Origin: Novosphingobium sp049354825
Lineage (GTDB): Bacteria > Pseudomonadota > Alphaproteobacteria > Sphingomonadales > Sphingomonadaceae
Length of the DNA: 64,000 bases
Direction of reading: 5' to 3'
Assembly: GCF_049354825.1 (NCBI RefSeq)
Contig: NZ_CP186480.1
Span: 2,418,001 to 2,482,000 of the forward strand
Position 1 is the stretch's first letter. Each line of letters begins with the position of its first letter. This document shows positions 13,522-22,820 of the stretch, piece by piece. The notes under the pieces were generated by a model. It saw only the letters and a list, made by a program, of their open reading frames with translations. It had not been told where the DNA came from and ran no database searches. The position numbers were made by a program, and so were the translations under genes.

Positions 13522-16484
13522 GCCACCACCTCCGCGCAGCGGCCGCACAGCGCGCCATCTTCCGGCACGTCGGGCAGGAGCCGCCAGCAGCGGCCGCACT
13601 TGGCGTCTTCGGTGCGGGTCACGGTCACGTCCGCGCCCTGCGCGCGGGTGACTGACGCGGTGATGAACAGCTCGGCCAGGGCGGCGTCGGAAAAGCCTTC
13701 GGGCACCGCTTCGGCGGGCACGACGACTTGCGCCTCAAGCCCGGAACGGACTGCTTTTTCCCGCCGCAGCGGTTCGATCGCTTCGGTCACTGCGGTGCGC
13801 AAGGTCCGCAGTTGCGCAAAGCGTTCGACCAGCGCGGGATCGCTCCATTCGGCGGGCAGGGGGTGGAATTCCTGCAAGTGGATCGATCCGCGATCCGGAA
13901 AGCGGGTGGTCCAGACTTCCTCGGCGGTGAACACCAGCACCGGCGCGGCGAAACGGACCAGCGCCTGGAACAGGATGTCCATCACGGTGCGGGTGGCGCG
14001 GCGTTCGGTGCCCGCCGGATCGTCGCAATAGAGCCGATCCTTGCGGATATCGAAGTAGAAGGCGCTGAGGTCCTCGTTGCAGAAATCGACCAGCGCGCGG
14101 ACATACTCGTTGAAATCGTACGTCTCGATCGCGCGCGTGATCTCGGCGTACAAGAGGTTCAACCTGGCCAGTACGTAGCGTTCAAGTTCTGGCATCGCTT
14201 CGAAGCCGACGCTTTCCGTATCGTAATCGAACCCGTCGAGCGCGCCGAGCAGGTAGCGGAAGGTGTTGCGCAGCTTGCGGTACTGGTCGGCGACCCCTTT
14301 CAGGATCTCGTCGCCGATGCGGTGGTCCTCGGTGAAGTCGACCGACAGCGCCCACAGCCGGATGATGTCGGCGCCGTAGGTTTCCATGACCGTGTTGGGA
14401 TCGACCGTGTTGCCGAGCGACTTGGACATCTTCAGGCCCTTGGCGTCCATCGTGAAGCCGTGGGTGAGGATCGCATCGTAAGGCGCGCGGCCGCGGGTGG
14501 CGCAACTTTCCAGCAGGCTGGACTGGAACCAGCCGCGATGCTGGTCGCTGCCTTCGACATAGATGTCGGCCGGCCAGCTCAGTTCCGGCCAGCGCCCCGA
14601 ATCGAGCACGTACGCGTGGCTGGTGCCGCTATCGAACCAGACGTCGAGGATGTCGGGCACGGCTTCCCACTCGGCGGGATCGTACCGGTCCGTCAAAAAG
14701 CGGTGCGCGGTTTCGGGCGTCCAGGCGTCGATCCCCTGTTCGCGCACGGCGGCGACGATGGCGGCGTTGACCTCGGCATCGACCAGGTATTCGCCGCTCT
14801 TGCGACCCACGAACAGGGTGATCGGCACGCCCCAGGCGCGCTGGCGGCTCAGCACCCAGTCGGGCCGGCCCGACACCATCGAGCCGATGCGGTTGCGGCC
14901 TTTTTCGGGGGTGAACCTGACCCGCTCGATCTCGCGCATGGCGACCTCGCGCAGCGTCTCGCCGTCACCCTGCGCGGCGCGGATCGCGGCCTCGTCGGCG
15001 CAGCGCGGCACGGTCCGGTCGATGATCTTGTCCATCGGGACGAACCACTGCGGGGTGCAGCGGTAGATGACCTTGGCCTTCGAGCGCCACGAGTGCGGGT
15101 AGGAATGCTTGTAATCGGCACTGGCCGCCAAGAGACCGCCGCTTTCGCGCAAGTCGGCGCAGATCGGCCCGTCGGGGGCGTTGAACTTGGGATTGATGAC
15201 GCTGCCTTGCCCGCCGAGCCAAGGCCAGTCCTCGCGGTACTTGCCGTCGGCCTCGACCGCGAACTTGGGGTTCAGCCCGTGCGCCTTGCAGAGGTCGAAG
15301 TCGTCCTCGCCGTGATCGGGCGCCATGTGGACCAGCCCGGTGCCGCTGTCGGTGGTGACGAATTCGCCCGGAAGGAACGGCCGCGGCGCGGCGAAGAACC
15401 CGCCGAGGTGGTGCATCGGGTGGCGAGCGACGGTACCGGCGAGATCGGAGCCTGAGATCGACGCATCCCTATCTGAGTATGGATCGATGTACTCTTGGAG
15501 TGAGGGCGCGCTGGCATCACCGTAGTCGAGCGCCTTAGCTACCTTGTTAAGGCGATCAGCGAAGGAAGTTGCCAATTCCTTCGCGACAAGAAACTTGGAA
15601 ATGCGATTGGTGTGGAACGGGAGTCCTGCTGCTGCCAGCACTTCGTTGACCCGCTTGTCGCCTTTTCCACCAGTTCCGGGTGTGTCGGCTGTGACCGAAA
15701 GGAGGACATATTCAATCTCCGGCCCATAAGCCAAAGCCTGGTTGACCGGGATCGTCCACGGCGTGGTCGTCCAGATCACCGCATGGGCGCCGACCAGCTC
15801 GGCAATCGGGCTCTCCACAATCTCGAACGCCACGTCGATCTGGGTTGACGTGATCTCCTCGTACTCGACCTCGGCCTCGGCCAGCGCGGTCTTTTCGACC
15901 GGGCTCCACATCACCGGCTTGGCGCCGCGGTAAAGCTGGCCGCTTTCCGCGAACTTGAGCAGTTCCGCGACGATGGTCGCCTCGCTCTCCGGCTGCATCG
16001 TCAGGTAGGGATTGTCCCAGTCCGCCAGCACGCCAAGGCGCTTCAATTGTTCGCGCTGCACGTCGACCCAGTGCTGGGCATAAGCGCGGCATTCGGCGCG
16101 GAATTCGAGCAGCGGGACGTCGTCCTTGCTCTTCCTGGCCTTGCGGTACTGTTCCTCGACCTTCCATTCGATCGGCAGGCCGTGGCAATCCCAGCCGGGA
16201 ACGTAGGGCGCGTCCTTGCCCAGCATCGTCTGGGTGCGGCAGACCATGTCCTTGATCGTGTGGTTCAGCGCGTGGCCGATGTGGATCGCGCCGTTGGCGT
16301 AAGGCGGGCCATCGTGGAAGATGAACTTTTCGCGCCCGGCGCGCGCTTCGCGCAGCTTGGCATAGAGCCCTTCTGCTTCCCACTTTGCCAGGATGCCCGG
16401 CTCCTTCTGCGGCAGGCCGGCTTTCATCGGAAAGTCGGTCTTCGGCAGGAAGACGGTGTCTTTGTAGTCGGGAAGGTCGCTCAT
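13518..16484 (-). CDS. ileS: Isoleucyl-tRNA synthetase
   Basis: Charges tRNA-Ile. The 988-residue chain carries the class I signatures HIGH (68-71) and KMSKS (685-689), WTTTPWTIPVN at the editing-domain start, GTGLVHMAPDHGEDD within the CP1 editing domain, and a C-terminal zinc site CGRCWRLLPDVPEDGALCGRC. ATG 16484 was chosen because MSDLPDYKDTVFLP is the conserved N-terminus; upstream ATGs in frame give an odd extension. A stretch of about residues 255-349 (15440-15720) is much poorer in G+C than the rest and uses rare codons for this genome, see findings. It is 44 bp downstream of ribF. Confidence 0.97.
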   Translation of the reverse strand: MSDLPDYKDTVFLPKTDFPMKAGLPQKEPGILAKWEAEGLYAKLREARAGREKFIFHDGPPYANGAIHIGHALNHTIKDMVCRTQTMLGKDAPYVPGWDCHGLPIEWKVEEQYRKARKSKDDVPLLEFRAECRAYAQHWVDVQREQLKRLGVLADWDNPYLTMQPESEATIVAELLKFAESGQLYRGAKPVMWSPVEKTALAEAEVEYEEITSTQIDVAFEIVESPIAELVGAHAVIWTTTPWTIPVNQALAYGPEIEYVLLSVTADTPGTGGKGDKRVNEVLAAAGLPFHTNRISKFLVAKELATSFADRLNKVAKALDYGDASAPSLQEYIDPYSDRDASISGSDLAGTVARHPMHHLGGFFAAPRPFLPGEFVTTDSGTGLVHMAPDHGEDDFDLCKAHGLNPKFAVEADGKYREDWPWLGGQGSVINPKFNAPDGPICADLRESGGLLAASADYKHSYPHSWRSKAKVIYRCTPQWFVPMDKIIDRTVPRCADEAAIRAAQGDGETLREVAMREIERVRFTPEKGRNRIGSMVSGRPDWVLSRQRAWGVPITLFVGRKSGEYLVDAEVNAAIVAAVREQGIDAWTPETAHRFLTDRYDPAEWEAVPDILDVWFDSGTSHAYVLDSGRWPELSWPADIYVEGSDQHRGWFQSSLLESCATRGRAPYDAILTHGFTMDAKGLKMSKSLGNTVDPNTVMETYGADIIRLWALSVDFTEDHRIGDEILKGVADQYRKLRNTFRYLLGALDGFDYDTESVGFEAMPELERYVLARLNLLYAEITRAIETYDFNEYVRALVDFCNEDLSAFYFDIRKDRLYCDDPAGTERRATRTVMDILFQALVRFAAPVLVFTAEEVWTTRFPDRGSIHLQEFHPLPAEWSDPALVERFAQLRTLRTAVTEAIEPLRREKAVRSGLEAQVVVPAEAVPEGFSDAALAELFITASVTRAQGADVTVTRTEDAKCGRCWRLLPDVPEDGALCGRCAEVVA

Positions 16485-16528
16485 AGCGCGGCGCGTTAGA
16501 GGATTGCCGCGTCCGCGCAAAGACCCCG

Positions 16529-17461
16529 TTACGCGTCCGCCAGCAGCGCCCGCGCCCGCGCGCAGTCGGCGTCCATCTGCGCGGTCAGCGCTTCAAGGCT
16601 GTCGAACTTCGCCTCGGGGCGCAGGTAGCGGTGCAGCGCGATCGCGATCTCCTGCCCGTAAAGGTCGCCCGACCAGTCGAACAGGAAGGTTTCGAGCAGT
16701 TCAACCGGCGGTTCGAACGTGGGCCGGATGCCCAGGTTGGCGGCGCCGGGCACCACGCTGCCGCCGGGCAGCCGCGCGGTGACCGCGTAGATGCCGTAAG
16801 CCGGGCGCAGGTAATTGCCCATGTCCAGGTTGGCGGTGGGATAGCCGATGCTGCGGCCCAGCTTCGCGCCGTGCACCACGGGCCCGCGAATCGTGAACGG
16901 GCGCGTCATCAGGCGGGTGGCGGTCTCGCAATCGCCGGCCTGGAGCGCGGCGCGGATCCGGCTTGACGATATCGGCCCGCCCGCATCGCTGACCGGGCCG
17001 ACCGTGCGGGCGAAGAACCCGGCCTGCGCGCCCAGCGCGGCCAGCGCGGCGGTATCGCCGCTGCGGCCCTTGCCGAACGTGAAATCCTCTCCCGTCACCA
17101 CCCCGCTGGCGGCCAGCGGCCCGGCCAGCAGCGCGGCGAATTCGCCCGCGCTCAGCGCTGCCAGCGCGGCGTCGAAATGGAACACCAGCATCGCGGCGGC
17201 GCCGGCAGCTGCGAACAGCTCGGCCCGCTGCGCCAGCGTGGTCAGGCGGAACGGCGGCGCATCGGGGCGGAACAGCCGCATCGGATGCGGATCGAAGGTG
17301 GCGACGATGGCGGGGCGCCCGGCGGCGCGGGCCGCCTGCACCGCGGCACCGACCACGGCCTGGTGGCCCAGGTGGAAACCGTCGAAATTGCCCAGCGCAT
17401 AGACCGCGCCGCGCAAGGCGGCTGGCACCGTGTCGCGGTGATCGAGGACGGGGATGGTCAC
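16529..17461 (-). CDS. ribF: Bifunctional riboflavin kinase/FAD synthetase
   Basis: Converts riboflavin to FMN and then FAD. The N-terminal nucleotidyltransferase domain shows GNFDGFHLGHQAVV with the HxGH-type motif and FDPHPMRLF. After ISSSRIRAALQ and a linker, the C-terminal kinase domain has GYPTANLDMG and LRPAYGIYAV. The product is 310 residues, normal length. It starts with GTG at 17461 that overlaps the folA stop (GTGA). It lies inside the purK-folA-ribF-ileS-lspA run, and ribF before ileS is a common order. Confidence 0.95.
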   Translation of the reverse strand: MTIPVLDHRDTVPAALRGAVYALGNFDGFHLGHQAVVGAAVQAARAAGRPAIVATFDPHPMRLFRPDAPPFRLTTLAQRAELFAAAGAAAMLVFHFDAALAALSAGEFAALLAGPLAASGVVTGEDFTFGKGRSGDTAALAALGAQAGFFARTVGPVSDAGGPISSSRIRAALQAGDCETATRLMTRPFTIRGPVVHGAKLGRSIGYPTANLDMGNYLRPAYGIYAVTARLPGGSVVPGAANLGIRPTFEPPVELLETFLFDWSGDLYGQEIAIALHRYLRPEAKFDSLEALTAQMDADCARARALLADA

Positions 17462-17967
17462 GCCGCCGCGTCCGTCCGTGCCAGCGTGACGAAGGCATAG
17501 GCCGGGCGGCGCCCCTCGGCCGGGTGTTCCTCGCGCGCGGTCTCGCGCCACTCGGGCCCGAACGGCGGGACCACCGTATCGCCGGGGACATCGGCGTGGA
17601 CTTCGGTCAGCTCGATGCGGGTCAGGTGCGGCAGCATCAGGCGGTAGATCTCCGCGCCGCCGATCACGCTGACCGGGCCTGCGCCCGCCAGCGCCAGCGC
17701 GGCCTGCGCCGAATGGGCCGGTTCCGCGCCATCGGCCTGCCACGCCCTGTCGCGGGTCAGCACGATATGGCGGCGGCCGGGCAGCGGCGCGGGCAAGCTG
17801 TCGAAGGTCTTGCGCCCCATGATCATCGCCGTTCCGCCACCGTCTTTTCCAAGCGTCAGGGCCTTGAAGCGCTTGAGGTCCGCGGGCAGGCGCCAGGGCA
17901 GCGTGCCGTCTGCGCCGATGGTCCCGTTGGCGGCGCGGGCCAGGATCGCCACGACATCGCGCCCCAT
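17458..17967 (-). CDS. folA: Dihydrofolate reductase
   Basis: NADPH-dependent reduction of dihydrofolate to tetrahydrofolate. The 169-residue protein matches chromosomal DHFR length. Visible are the N-terminal VVAILARAANGTIG strand, the substrate-site LPWRLPADLKRFK with the catalytic acid Asp30, the NADPH-binding MIMGRKTFDSLP, and VIGGAEIYRLMLP. The start overlaps the purK stop by one base (TGATG); the stop overlaps the ribF GTG. It would be expected to set trimethoprim sensitivity, which is family knowledge. Confidence 0.95.
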   Translation of the reverse strand: MGRDVVAILARAANGTIGADGTLPWRLPADLKRFKALTLGKDGGGTAMIMGRKTFDSLPAPLPGRRHIVLTRDRAWQADGAEPAHSAQAALALAGAGPVSVIGGAEIYRLMLPHLTRIELTEVHADVPGDTVVPPFGPEWRETAREEHPAEGRRPAYAFVTLARTDAAA

Positions 17968-19019
17968 CACCGGGTGACCCGGGTGACGTGGCCCATCTTG
18001 CGCCCCGGGCGGGGTTCGCCCTTGCCGTAAAGGTGCAGGTGCGCGGCCGGATCGGCCAGGGTCGCGGCCCAGTCGTTCGCCTGCTCGCCCACCAGGTTGT
18101 CCATGCGCACCGCGCGTCCTGCCAGCGCGGTATCGCCCAGCGGCAGACCCAGGATCGCGCGGACGTGGTTCTCGAACTGGCTGGTGACCGCGCCCTCGAT
18201 GCTCCAGTGGCCCGAATTGTGCACCCGGGGGGCCATCTCGTTGAAGACGGGCCCTTGCGCGGTGGCGAAGAATTCCGCCGTCATCACCCCGACATAGCCC
18301 AGCGCATCGGCCAGCCGCCCGGCCAGCGCGCGCGCCGCCGGCACCTGCGCGGCCACGGCGGGCGAGGCGGGCAGGGTGGAGGCGGACAGGATGCCGCCGA
18401 CATGGGTGTTCTCGGCACTGTCCCAGAACACCGTCCGGCCATCGGCGGCGCGGCACAGGATGACGGAGAATTCCGCTTCGAAGGTGACGAAGCCTTCGTA
18501 GATCAGCGGGGTGCCGGCGGGCAGGTCGGGCAGGGGCTCGTGCGCGGCGATGCGCCACTGGCCCTTGCCGTCATATCCGTCGCGCCGGGTCTTGAGGATG
18601 CCGGGCGCGCCGATCTTTGCCACCGCGCGGGCCAGGTCCGCCGCCGTGTCCACCGCCATGAACGGCGCCGGGGTGCCGCCGTGGGCGCGCGCGAAGGTCT
18701 TTTCGGCCAGCCGGTCCTGCGCGGTTTCCAGCGCGCGCGGGTGCGGGTGCAGGGCCGTGCCCGCCAGCGCCGCCAGCGGGGCGACCGGCACGTTCTCGAA
18801 CTCGTAGGTCACCACGTCGCAGGCCGCGGCGAAGGCGGCCAGCGCGGCGGCATCGTCCCACGCGGCGCAGGTAAAGGCGGCGCTGACCTCGGCCGCGACC
18901 GAATCGGCTTCGGGCGCGTAGACGTGGCAGCGGTAGCCGAGCCGCGCCGCCGCCATCGCCAGCATCCGGCCGAGCTGGCCGCCGCCCAGGATGCCGATTG
19001 TGCCGCCGGGGTTAATCAT
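17967..19019 (-). CDS. purK: N5-carboxyaminoimidazole ribonucleotide synthase
   Basis: ATP-dependent carboxylation of AIR in purine synthesis, feeding PurE. The 350-residue chain begins MINPGGTIGILGGGQLGRMLA, the classic PurK opening, and has an ATP-grasp fold with KTRRDGYDGKGQW, YEGFVTFEAEFSVI and the metal/ATP residues in FNEMAPRVHNSGHW. Its partner purE (19882-20367) lies about 860 bp away, separated by a methyltransferase gene on the other strand. It heads the minus-strand operon down to the DUF3035 gene. Confidence 0.96.
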   Translation of the reverse strand: MINPGGTIGILGGGQLGRMLAMAAARLGYRCHVYAPEADSVAAEVSAAFTCAAWDDAAALAAFAAACDVVTYEFENVPVAPLAALAGTALHPHPRALETAQDRLAEKTFARAHGGTPAPFMAVDTAADLARAVAKIGAPGILKTRRDGYDGKGQWRIAAHEPLPDLPAGTPLIYEGFVTFEAEFSVILCRAADGRTVFWDSAENTHVGGILSASTLPASPAVAAQVPAARALAGRLADALGYVGVMTAEFFATAQGPVFNEMAPRVHNSGHWSIEGAVTSQFENHVRAILGLPLGDTALAGRAVRMDNLVGEQANDWAATLADPAAHLHLYGKGEPRPGRKMGHVTRVTR

Positions 19020-19065
19020 AGCCAAGTCATTGTCCCGCCACGTTGGAATCACTAGCACGCCGGCC

Positions 19066-19854
19066 ATGGACGATACCAAGCACACCGTCGCCGACGCGAT
19101 TCGCCCGCCGCTGCAGCACCCGTCCGCCGCGGCGATGGCATGGTACGGCAACGCCGCCAAGATGCGCATCGTCGAACGCCTGGCCGCTACCGATGGGCCG
19201 CTGACGGTGTTCGACTTCGGCGCCGGGCGCGGCGCCGGCTGGGCCGAGACGCTGAAGCTGTGCCCGAACATCACGCTGGTCTGCTACGAACCGCACGGCC
19301 CCAGCGTGGCGGCGCTGCGCCAGGCGGTGCCGGCGGCGACCATCCATGACGGTGATCCTTCCGCGATCACCCAGCCGGTCGACGTGATCGTCAGCTTCTC
19401 GGTGTTCGAGCATGTCTGGGACCGCAAGAGCTACCTGGCCCACGCCGCGCGGCTGCTGAAGCCGGAGGGGCGCTTTTTCCTCAATTACGACGACGGTCAT
19501 TTCCGCGAGCCCGGCAGCCTGCTGGCCGCGGCGCGCAACGCGGTTGCCCCGGTGCTGCCGCGGGTCGGCCTGACCGGCCAGTTCCAGGCCACCGTCAGGA
19601 AGCCCGATGCTGACCGCATGATCGCGGCCGCCGGGCTGGTTGCCGAGGGCGACCGTTACGAGAACCTGGAAAGCATGAAGGCGCTGGCCAAGACCATCCC
19701 GGCCGATCGCCGTGCCGATTTCGCCGCGATGTGGCTGGACCTCGAAGACCGGCTCAACGCCGATTTCACCGCGCAGGCGGCGGCCTTCAACGGCGATACC
19801 ACCAACCTGTGGCGCGAAATGGCAAGCCGGACGCTGGAACTGCGCCGCGCCTGA
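19066..19854 (+). CDS. Class I SAM-dependent methyltransferase
   Basis: A 262-residue protein with a SAM-binding glycine motif VFDFGAGRGAGWAE (about residues 48-61), the acidic strand end VCYEPHGP, and a DVIVSFSVFEHVWDRKSYL region typical of Methyltransf_11/23 families. The substrate is unknown. It splits purK from purE and faces the opposite way from both, so it is probably an insertion into an ancestral purEK pair. Base composition does not differ from neighbours by eye. The start ATG 19066 is chosen for its MDDTKHT N-terminus; the frame also extends upstream. Confidence 0.8.
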   Translation: MDDTKHTVADAIRPPLQHPSAAAMAWYGNAAKMRIVERLAATDGPLTVFDFGAGRGAGWAETLKLCPNITLVCYEPHGPSVAALRQAVPAATIHDGDPSAITQPVDVIVSFSVFEHVWDRKSYLAHAARLLKPEGRFFLNYDDGHFREPGSLLAAARNAVAPVLPRVGLTGQFQATVRKPDADRMIAAAGLVAEGDRYENLESMKALAKTIPADRRADFAAMWLDLEDRLNADFTAQAAAFNGDTTNLWREMASRTLELRRA

Positions 19855-19881
19855 GCGCGCCTGTGCGCAGCGCACCGCGCC

Positions 19882-20367
19882 TTACTCGGGCCGGTGGGCG
19901 ACGCCGGCACTTTGCGCCGCGCGCCAGGCCTTGAGCCGGTCGGCCAGCGGCGCGTCGCTCAGCGCCAGGATCGCGGCGGCCAGCAGCCCGGCGTTGGTTG
20001 CCCCGGCCTCGCCGATGGCGAGCGTGCCGACGGGTATGCCCGCGGGCATCTGCACTATCGACAGCAGTGAATCCTGGCCCGACAGCGCCTTGGACTGGAC
20101 CGGCACGCCCAGCACCGGCAGGGGCGTCATGCTGGCAATCATGCCGGGCAGGTGCGCGGCGCCGCCCGCCCCGGCGATGATGACCCTGAACCCCTCGCCC
20201 TCGGCGCCTTGCGCGAATTCGACCAGCCGCTGCGGGGTGCGGTGGGCCGAGACGATCCGCGCTTCGTAAGCGACGCCCAGCGCGTCGAGCGCCTCGGCAG
20301 CGCGGCGCATCGTCGCCCAGTCGCTCTGGCTGCCCATGACGATCGCGACCTGCGGGGCGGCGCTCAT
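19882..20367 (-). CDS. purE: N5-carboxyaminoimidazole ribonucleotide mutase
   Basis: Rearranges N5-CAIR to CAIR in purine synthesis. The 161-residue class I PurE shows VAIVMGSQSDW with the GSxSD substrate motif, SAHRTPQRL, and the AGAGGAAHLPGM loop. The active histidine is in SAHRTP. It lies directly downstream of gpmA, with a single base between the gpmA stop and its ATG, so both are probably cotranscribed. purK is not adjacent. Confidence 0.96.
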   Translation of the reverse strand: MSAAPQVAIVMGSQSDWATMRRAAEALDALGVAYEARIVSAHRTPQRLVEFAQGAEGEGFRVIIAGAGGAAHLPGMIASMTPLPVLGVPVQSKALSGQDSLLSIVQMPAGIPVGTLAIGEAGATNAGLLAAAILALSDAPLADRLKAWRAAQSAGVAHRPE

Positions 20368-20368
20368 C

Positions 20369-21055
20369 TCAGCGCTCCGACAGGTAATAGCGTTCGCGCG
20401 CGCCCAGTCGGTCGTCCAGCTCGTAGACGATCGGCTGGCCGGTCGGGATTTCCAGCCCGGTGATCTCGGCATCGGAAATGCCCGACAAGTGCTTGACCAG
20501 CGCGCGCAGCGAATTGCCGTGGGCGGAGATGATCACCGTGCGGCCGCTCCGCAGCACCGGCGCGATCGCGCTGTCGTAATAGGGCAGGACGCGGGCGATG
20601 GTGTCCTTCAGGCTTTCGGTATCGGGCACCGCGATCCCGGCGTAGCGCGGGTCCGAAGCAAGGTCGAATTCGCCGCCCGGCGCCAGCGGCGGGGGCGGAA
20701 TGTCGAAGCTGCGGCGCCAGACCTTGACCTGCTCGTCGCCGTGGCGGGCGGCGGTTTCCGCCTTGTCCAGCCCGGTGAGGCCGCCGTAGTGCCGCTCGTT
20801 CAGGCGCCAGTCCTTGGTCTCGGGGATCCACAGGCGGTCGCAGCCTTCCAGCGCGATATGCAGCGTGCGGATGGCGCGGGTCTGGAGCGAGGTGAAGGCC
20901 GCGTCGGGGAGCATCCCCTTGTCCAGCAGCAGCGCGCCGGCGGCGCGGGCCTCGTCCTCGCCCCTGGCGGTAAGGTTGACGTCCCACCAGCCGGTGAAGC
21001 GGTTTTCAAGGTTCCACTGGCTTTGGCCATGACGGACGAGAATCAGGCGCGGCAC
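20369..21055 (-). CDS. gpmA: 2,3-bisphosphoglycerate-dependent phosphoglycerate mutase
   Basis: Interconverts 3- and 2-phosphoglycerate in glycolysis. The 228-residue chain opens MPRLILVRHGQSQWN with the catalytic phospho-histidine His9 in RHG, then NRFTGWWDVNLTARG and YYGLTGLDK-like sequence. The second histidine is in ISAHGNSLRALVKHL near residue 180. Its length is shorter than the E. coli enzyme, as usual in alphaproteobacteria. Its end abuts purE by one base. Confidence 0.95.
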   Translation of the reverse strand: MPRLILVRHGQSQWNLENRFTGWWDVNLTARGEDEARAAGALLLDKGMLPDAAFTSLQTRAIRTLHIALEGCDRLWIPETKDWRLNERHYGGLTGLDKAETAARHGDEQVKVWRRSFDIPPPPLAPGGEFDLASDPRYAGIAVPDTESLKDTIARVLPYYDSAIAPVLRSGRTVIISAHGNSLRALVKHLSGISDAEITGLEIPTGQPIVYELDDRLGARERYYLSER

Positions 21056-21094
21056 GCAATCGCTCCCCTGTGATGCGGCGGAATGGGCCGGGCC

Positions 21095-21262
21095 CTAGCT
21101 GTCCGGCCGGTCTTTGGAAAGGGGCGCGGGCGGCGCGGCGCCGGGCGCGGCGGGCGGCGTCTCCTGCGCCAGCGCGCGGCCTTGCGCCTTGCGGCGGTGC
21201 AGGTTCTCGCGCAGGCGGGCGGCCAGGCGTTCCTCGCGCGTCGGGGCTTGCTTGTCGGCCAT
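21095..21262 (-). CDS. Small basic conserved-type protein, 55 residues
   Basis: A 55-residue frame, MADKQAPTREERLAARLRENLHRRKAQGRAL, with a basic helical N-terminal half and a Pro/Ala-rich tail. A sphingomonad-type pattern of short proteins with RxERLxxxLRENLxRRKAQ sequences resembles this; I do not know a function. An upstream ATG (21346) is also in frame but runs into GC-rich junk-like sequence. It ends 39 bp before the gpmA start, on the same strand, so it may be cotranscribed with gpmA. Confidence 0.6.
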   Translation of the reverse strand: MADKQAPTREERLAARLRENLHRRKAQGRALAQETPPAAPGAAPPAPLSKDRPDS

Positions 21263-21407
21263 CGCAATGCCGATGCCACCGCCGGCCCGCGCGCTCAAGC
21301 CCCGCCACCGTCCAGCGCGGTTGACAAAGCCGGGGGGCGCCGCCAAAGCGCGCGCCTGCCATCGGGCCGGGCCGTATCGCCCCGCCCGGTCGCGGCCGAA
21401 ATGGTCC

Positions 21408-21482
<75 letters not shown>

Positions 21483-21619
21483 TTTCCCCCGCCACAACGG
21501 CTTGAGCCCGCCCCCCGCAAAGGGGGCGGGCTCGCCCGGCCTGCCCGCCCATCTTGCCAGCAATCGCCGCGAAGCGCAGGATTTCGCGGGCGCAGCAGCG
21601 GCAAGGCGAAGGACACCTC

Positions 21620-22573
21620 ATGGACGAATCGGCGGTGAGGGCGGCGGCATGGCCGGAGCTGCCCTATGGCGCATGGTCCGATACCTGCGCCGCGCTGCAC
21701 TTGTGGGTGCAGATCGCCGGAAAGTACCGGCTGTCGCATACCCCCTGGCTCAACCATTCCTGGCACGCGACGCTTTACGTGACGCCGCGCGGCCTCACCA
21801 CCGGGCCGGTGCCGGACGGCGAGCGGACGGTGACGCTGACGTTCGATTTCAGGGACCACGTGCTGGAAGCCGAGACCGCCGAGCGGCGCGACAGCTTCGC
21901 GCTGGAGCCGATGAGCGTGCGCGATTTCCTCGCCCGGACGACAGCGCTGGTCGAAGGACTGGGCGGGCGCATGGCGATCGGCGCCTTCCCCAGCGAAGTG
22001 CCAAACCCGGTCCGCTTCGCCGACGACGCGGCGCTCCGCCCGTACGACCCTGCGGCCGTAAGCCGCTATCACCGCGCGCTGCAGTCGGTGTCCGGCGTGT
22101 TCCAGGCGTTTCGCACCGGCTTCATCGGCAAGGTTTCGCCCGTCCACCTGTTCTGGGGTTCGTTCGACCTGGCGGTGACGCGGTTTTCCGGGCGCCGCGC
22201 GCCGGTTCATCCCGGCGGCGTGCCCGGCCTGCCCGACACCGTCACCCGCGAGGCCTATAGCCACGAGGTGTCCTCGGCCGGGTTCTGGCCCGGCGACGCG
22301 TCGGTGGGCGAGGCGATGTTCTATTCCTACGCCTATCCCGCCCCGCCGGGCTTTGCCCAGCGGCCGGGCGGCGTTGCCGCGGCCCGCTTCGATTCGGGGC
22401 TGGGCGAATTCCTGCTGCCGTACGAGGCGGTCCGCACCGCGGCCGACCCGGCGGGCGAGCTGCTGCGGTTCCTGCAGGCGACTTACGATGCGGCGGCGGA
22501 CCTGGCGGCCTGGGACCGCGCGGCGCTGGAATGCGCGCCGGGCGTGCCGATGGTGCCGCGCCCGGTGGGTTGA
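21620..22573 (+). CDS. DUF5996 family protein
   Basis: A 317-residue protein with an ELPYGAWSDTCAALHLWVQIAGKYRLSHTPWLNHSWHATLYV opening, then a long body with a WGSFDLAVTRFSGR segment and EAYSHEVSSAGFWPGD. This is the conserved pattern of DUF5996 proteins. The function is unknown; conserved Trp/His residues may line a small-molecule pocket. It starts at ATG 21620 with GAAGGA upstream; an upstream in-frame ATG lies at 21554. It sits about 140 bp after tRNA-Thr and before an unrelated small protein on the other strand. Confidence 0.75.
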   Translation: MDESAVRAAAWPELPYGAWSDTCAALHLWVQIAGKYRLSHTPWLNHSWHATLYVTPRGLTTGPVPDGERTVTLTFDFRDHVLEAETAERRDSFALEPMSVRDFLARTTALVEGLGGRMAIGAFPSEVPNPVRFADDAALRPYDPAAVSRYHRALQSVSGVFQAFRTGFIGKVSPVHLFWGSFDLAVTRFSGRRAPVHPGGVPGLPDTVTREAYSHEVSSAGFWPGDASVGEAMFYSYAYPAPPGFAQRPGGVAAARFDSGLGEFLLPYEAVRTAADPAGELLRFLQATYDAAADLAAWDRAALECAPGVPMVPRPVG

Positions 22574-22585
22574 GCGCGGCTCAGC

Positions 22586-22711
22586 TCAGTTGGCGTAGTA
22601 GTCGTGCCCTTGCGCCATGTAGTGGCGCTTGGCGGTCTTGCCGCTGGGGGTAAGGTTCAGCCACAGCGCCACCATCAGCACGCCGAAGAACGCATAACCG
22701 ACGTATTTCAT
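22586..22711 (-). CDS. 41-residue small membrane protein
   Basis: The minus strand reads ATG 22711 to TGA 22588-22586. The product, MKYVGYAFFGVLMVALWLNL..., has one hydrophobic helix (about residues 4-20) and a polar C-terminus ending GHDYYAN. It resembles small one-helix proteins annotated as hypothetical in sphingomonads. It stands alone between two genes on opposite sides, so its expression is not supported by an operon. Treated as real because coding sequence, helix and ribosome-binding spacing are coherent, with moderate doubt. Confidence 0.45.
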   Translation of the reverse strand: MKYVGYAFFGVLMVALWLNLTPSGKTAKRHYMAQGHDYYAN

Positions 22712-22820
22712 CGTCCTGGCCCTCAACGGGGCCGCCCATGGCCCGCGCTTGCCGGGCCTTCATAGCCGCGATGCGGTTAATCGCGGCTGCCCGCGGATGG
22801 TTAACGCCGGGTTGCCGGCA

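Noticed and set aside
19066..20367. purEK operon split by transfer of the methyltransferase gene
   Set aside because: The arrangement is interesting, but composition gives no proof of transfer and relatives were not compared.
21321..21350. TTGACA as promoter of tRNA-Thr
   Set aside because: No acceptable -10 element at 16-18 bp; left as a note only.
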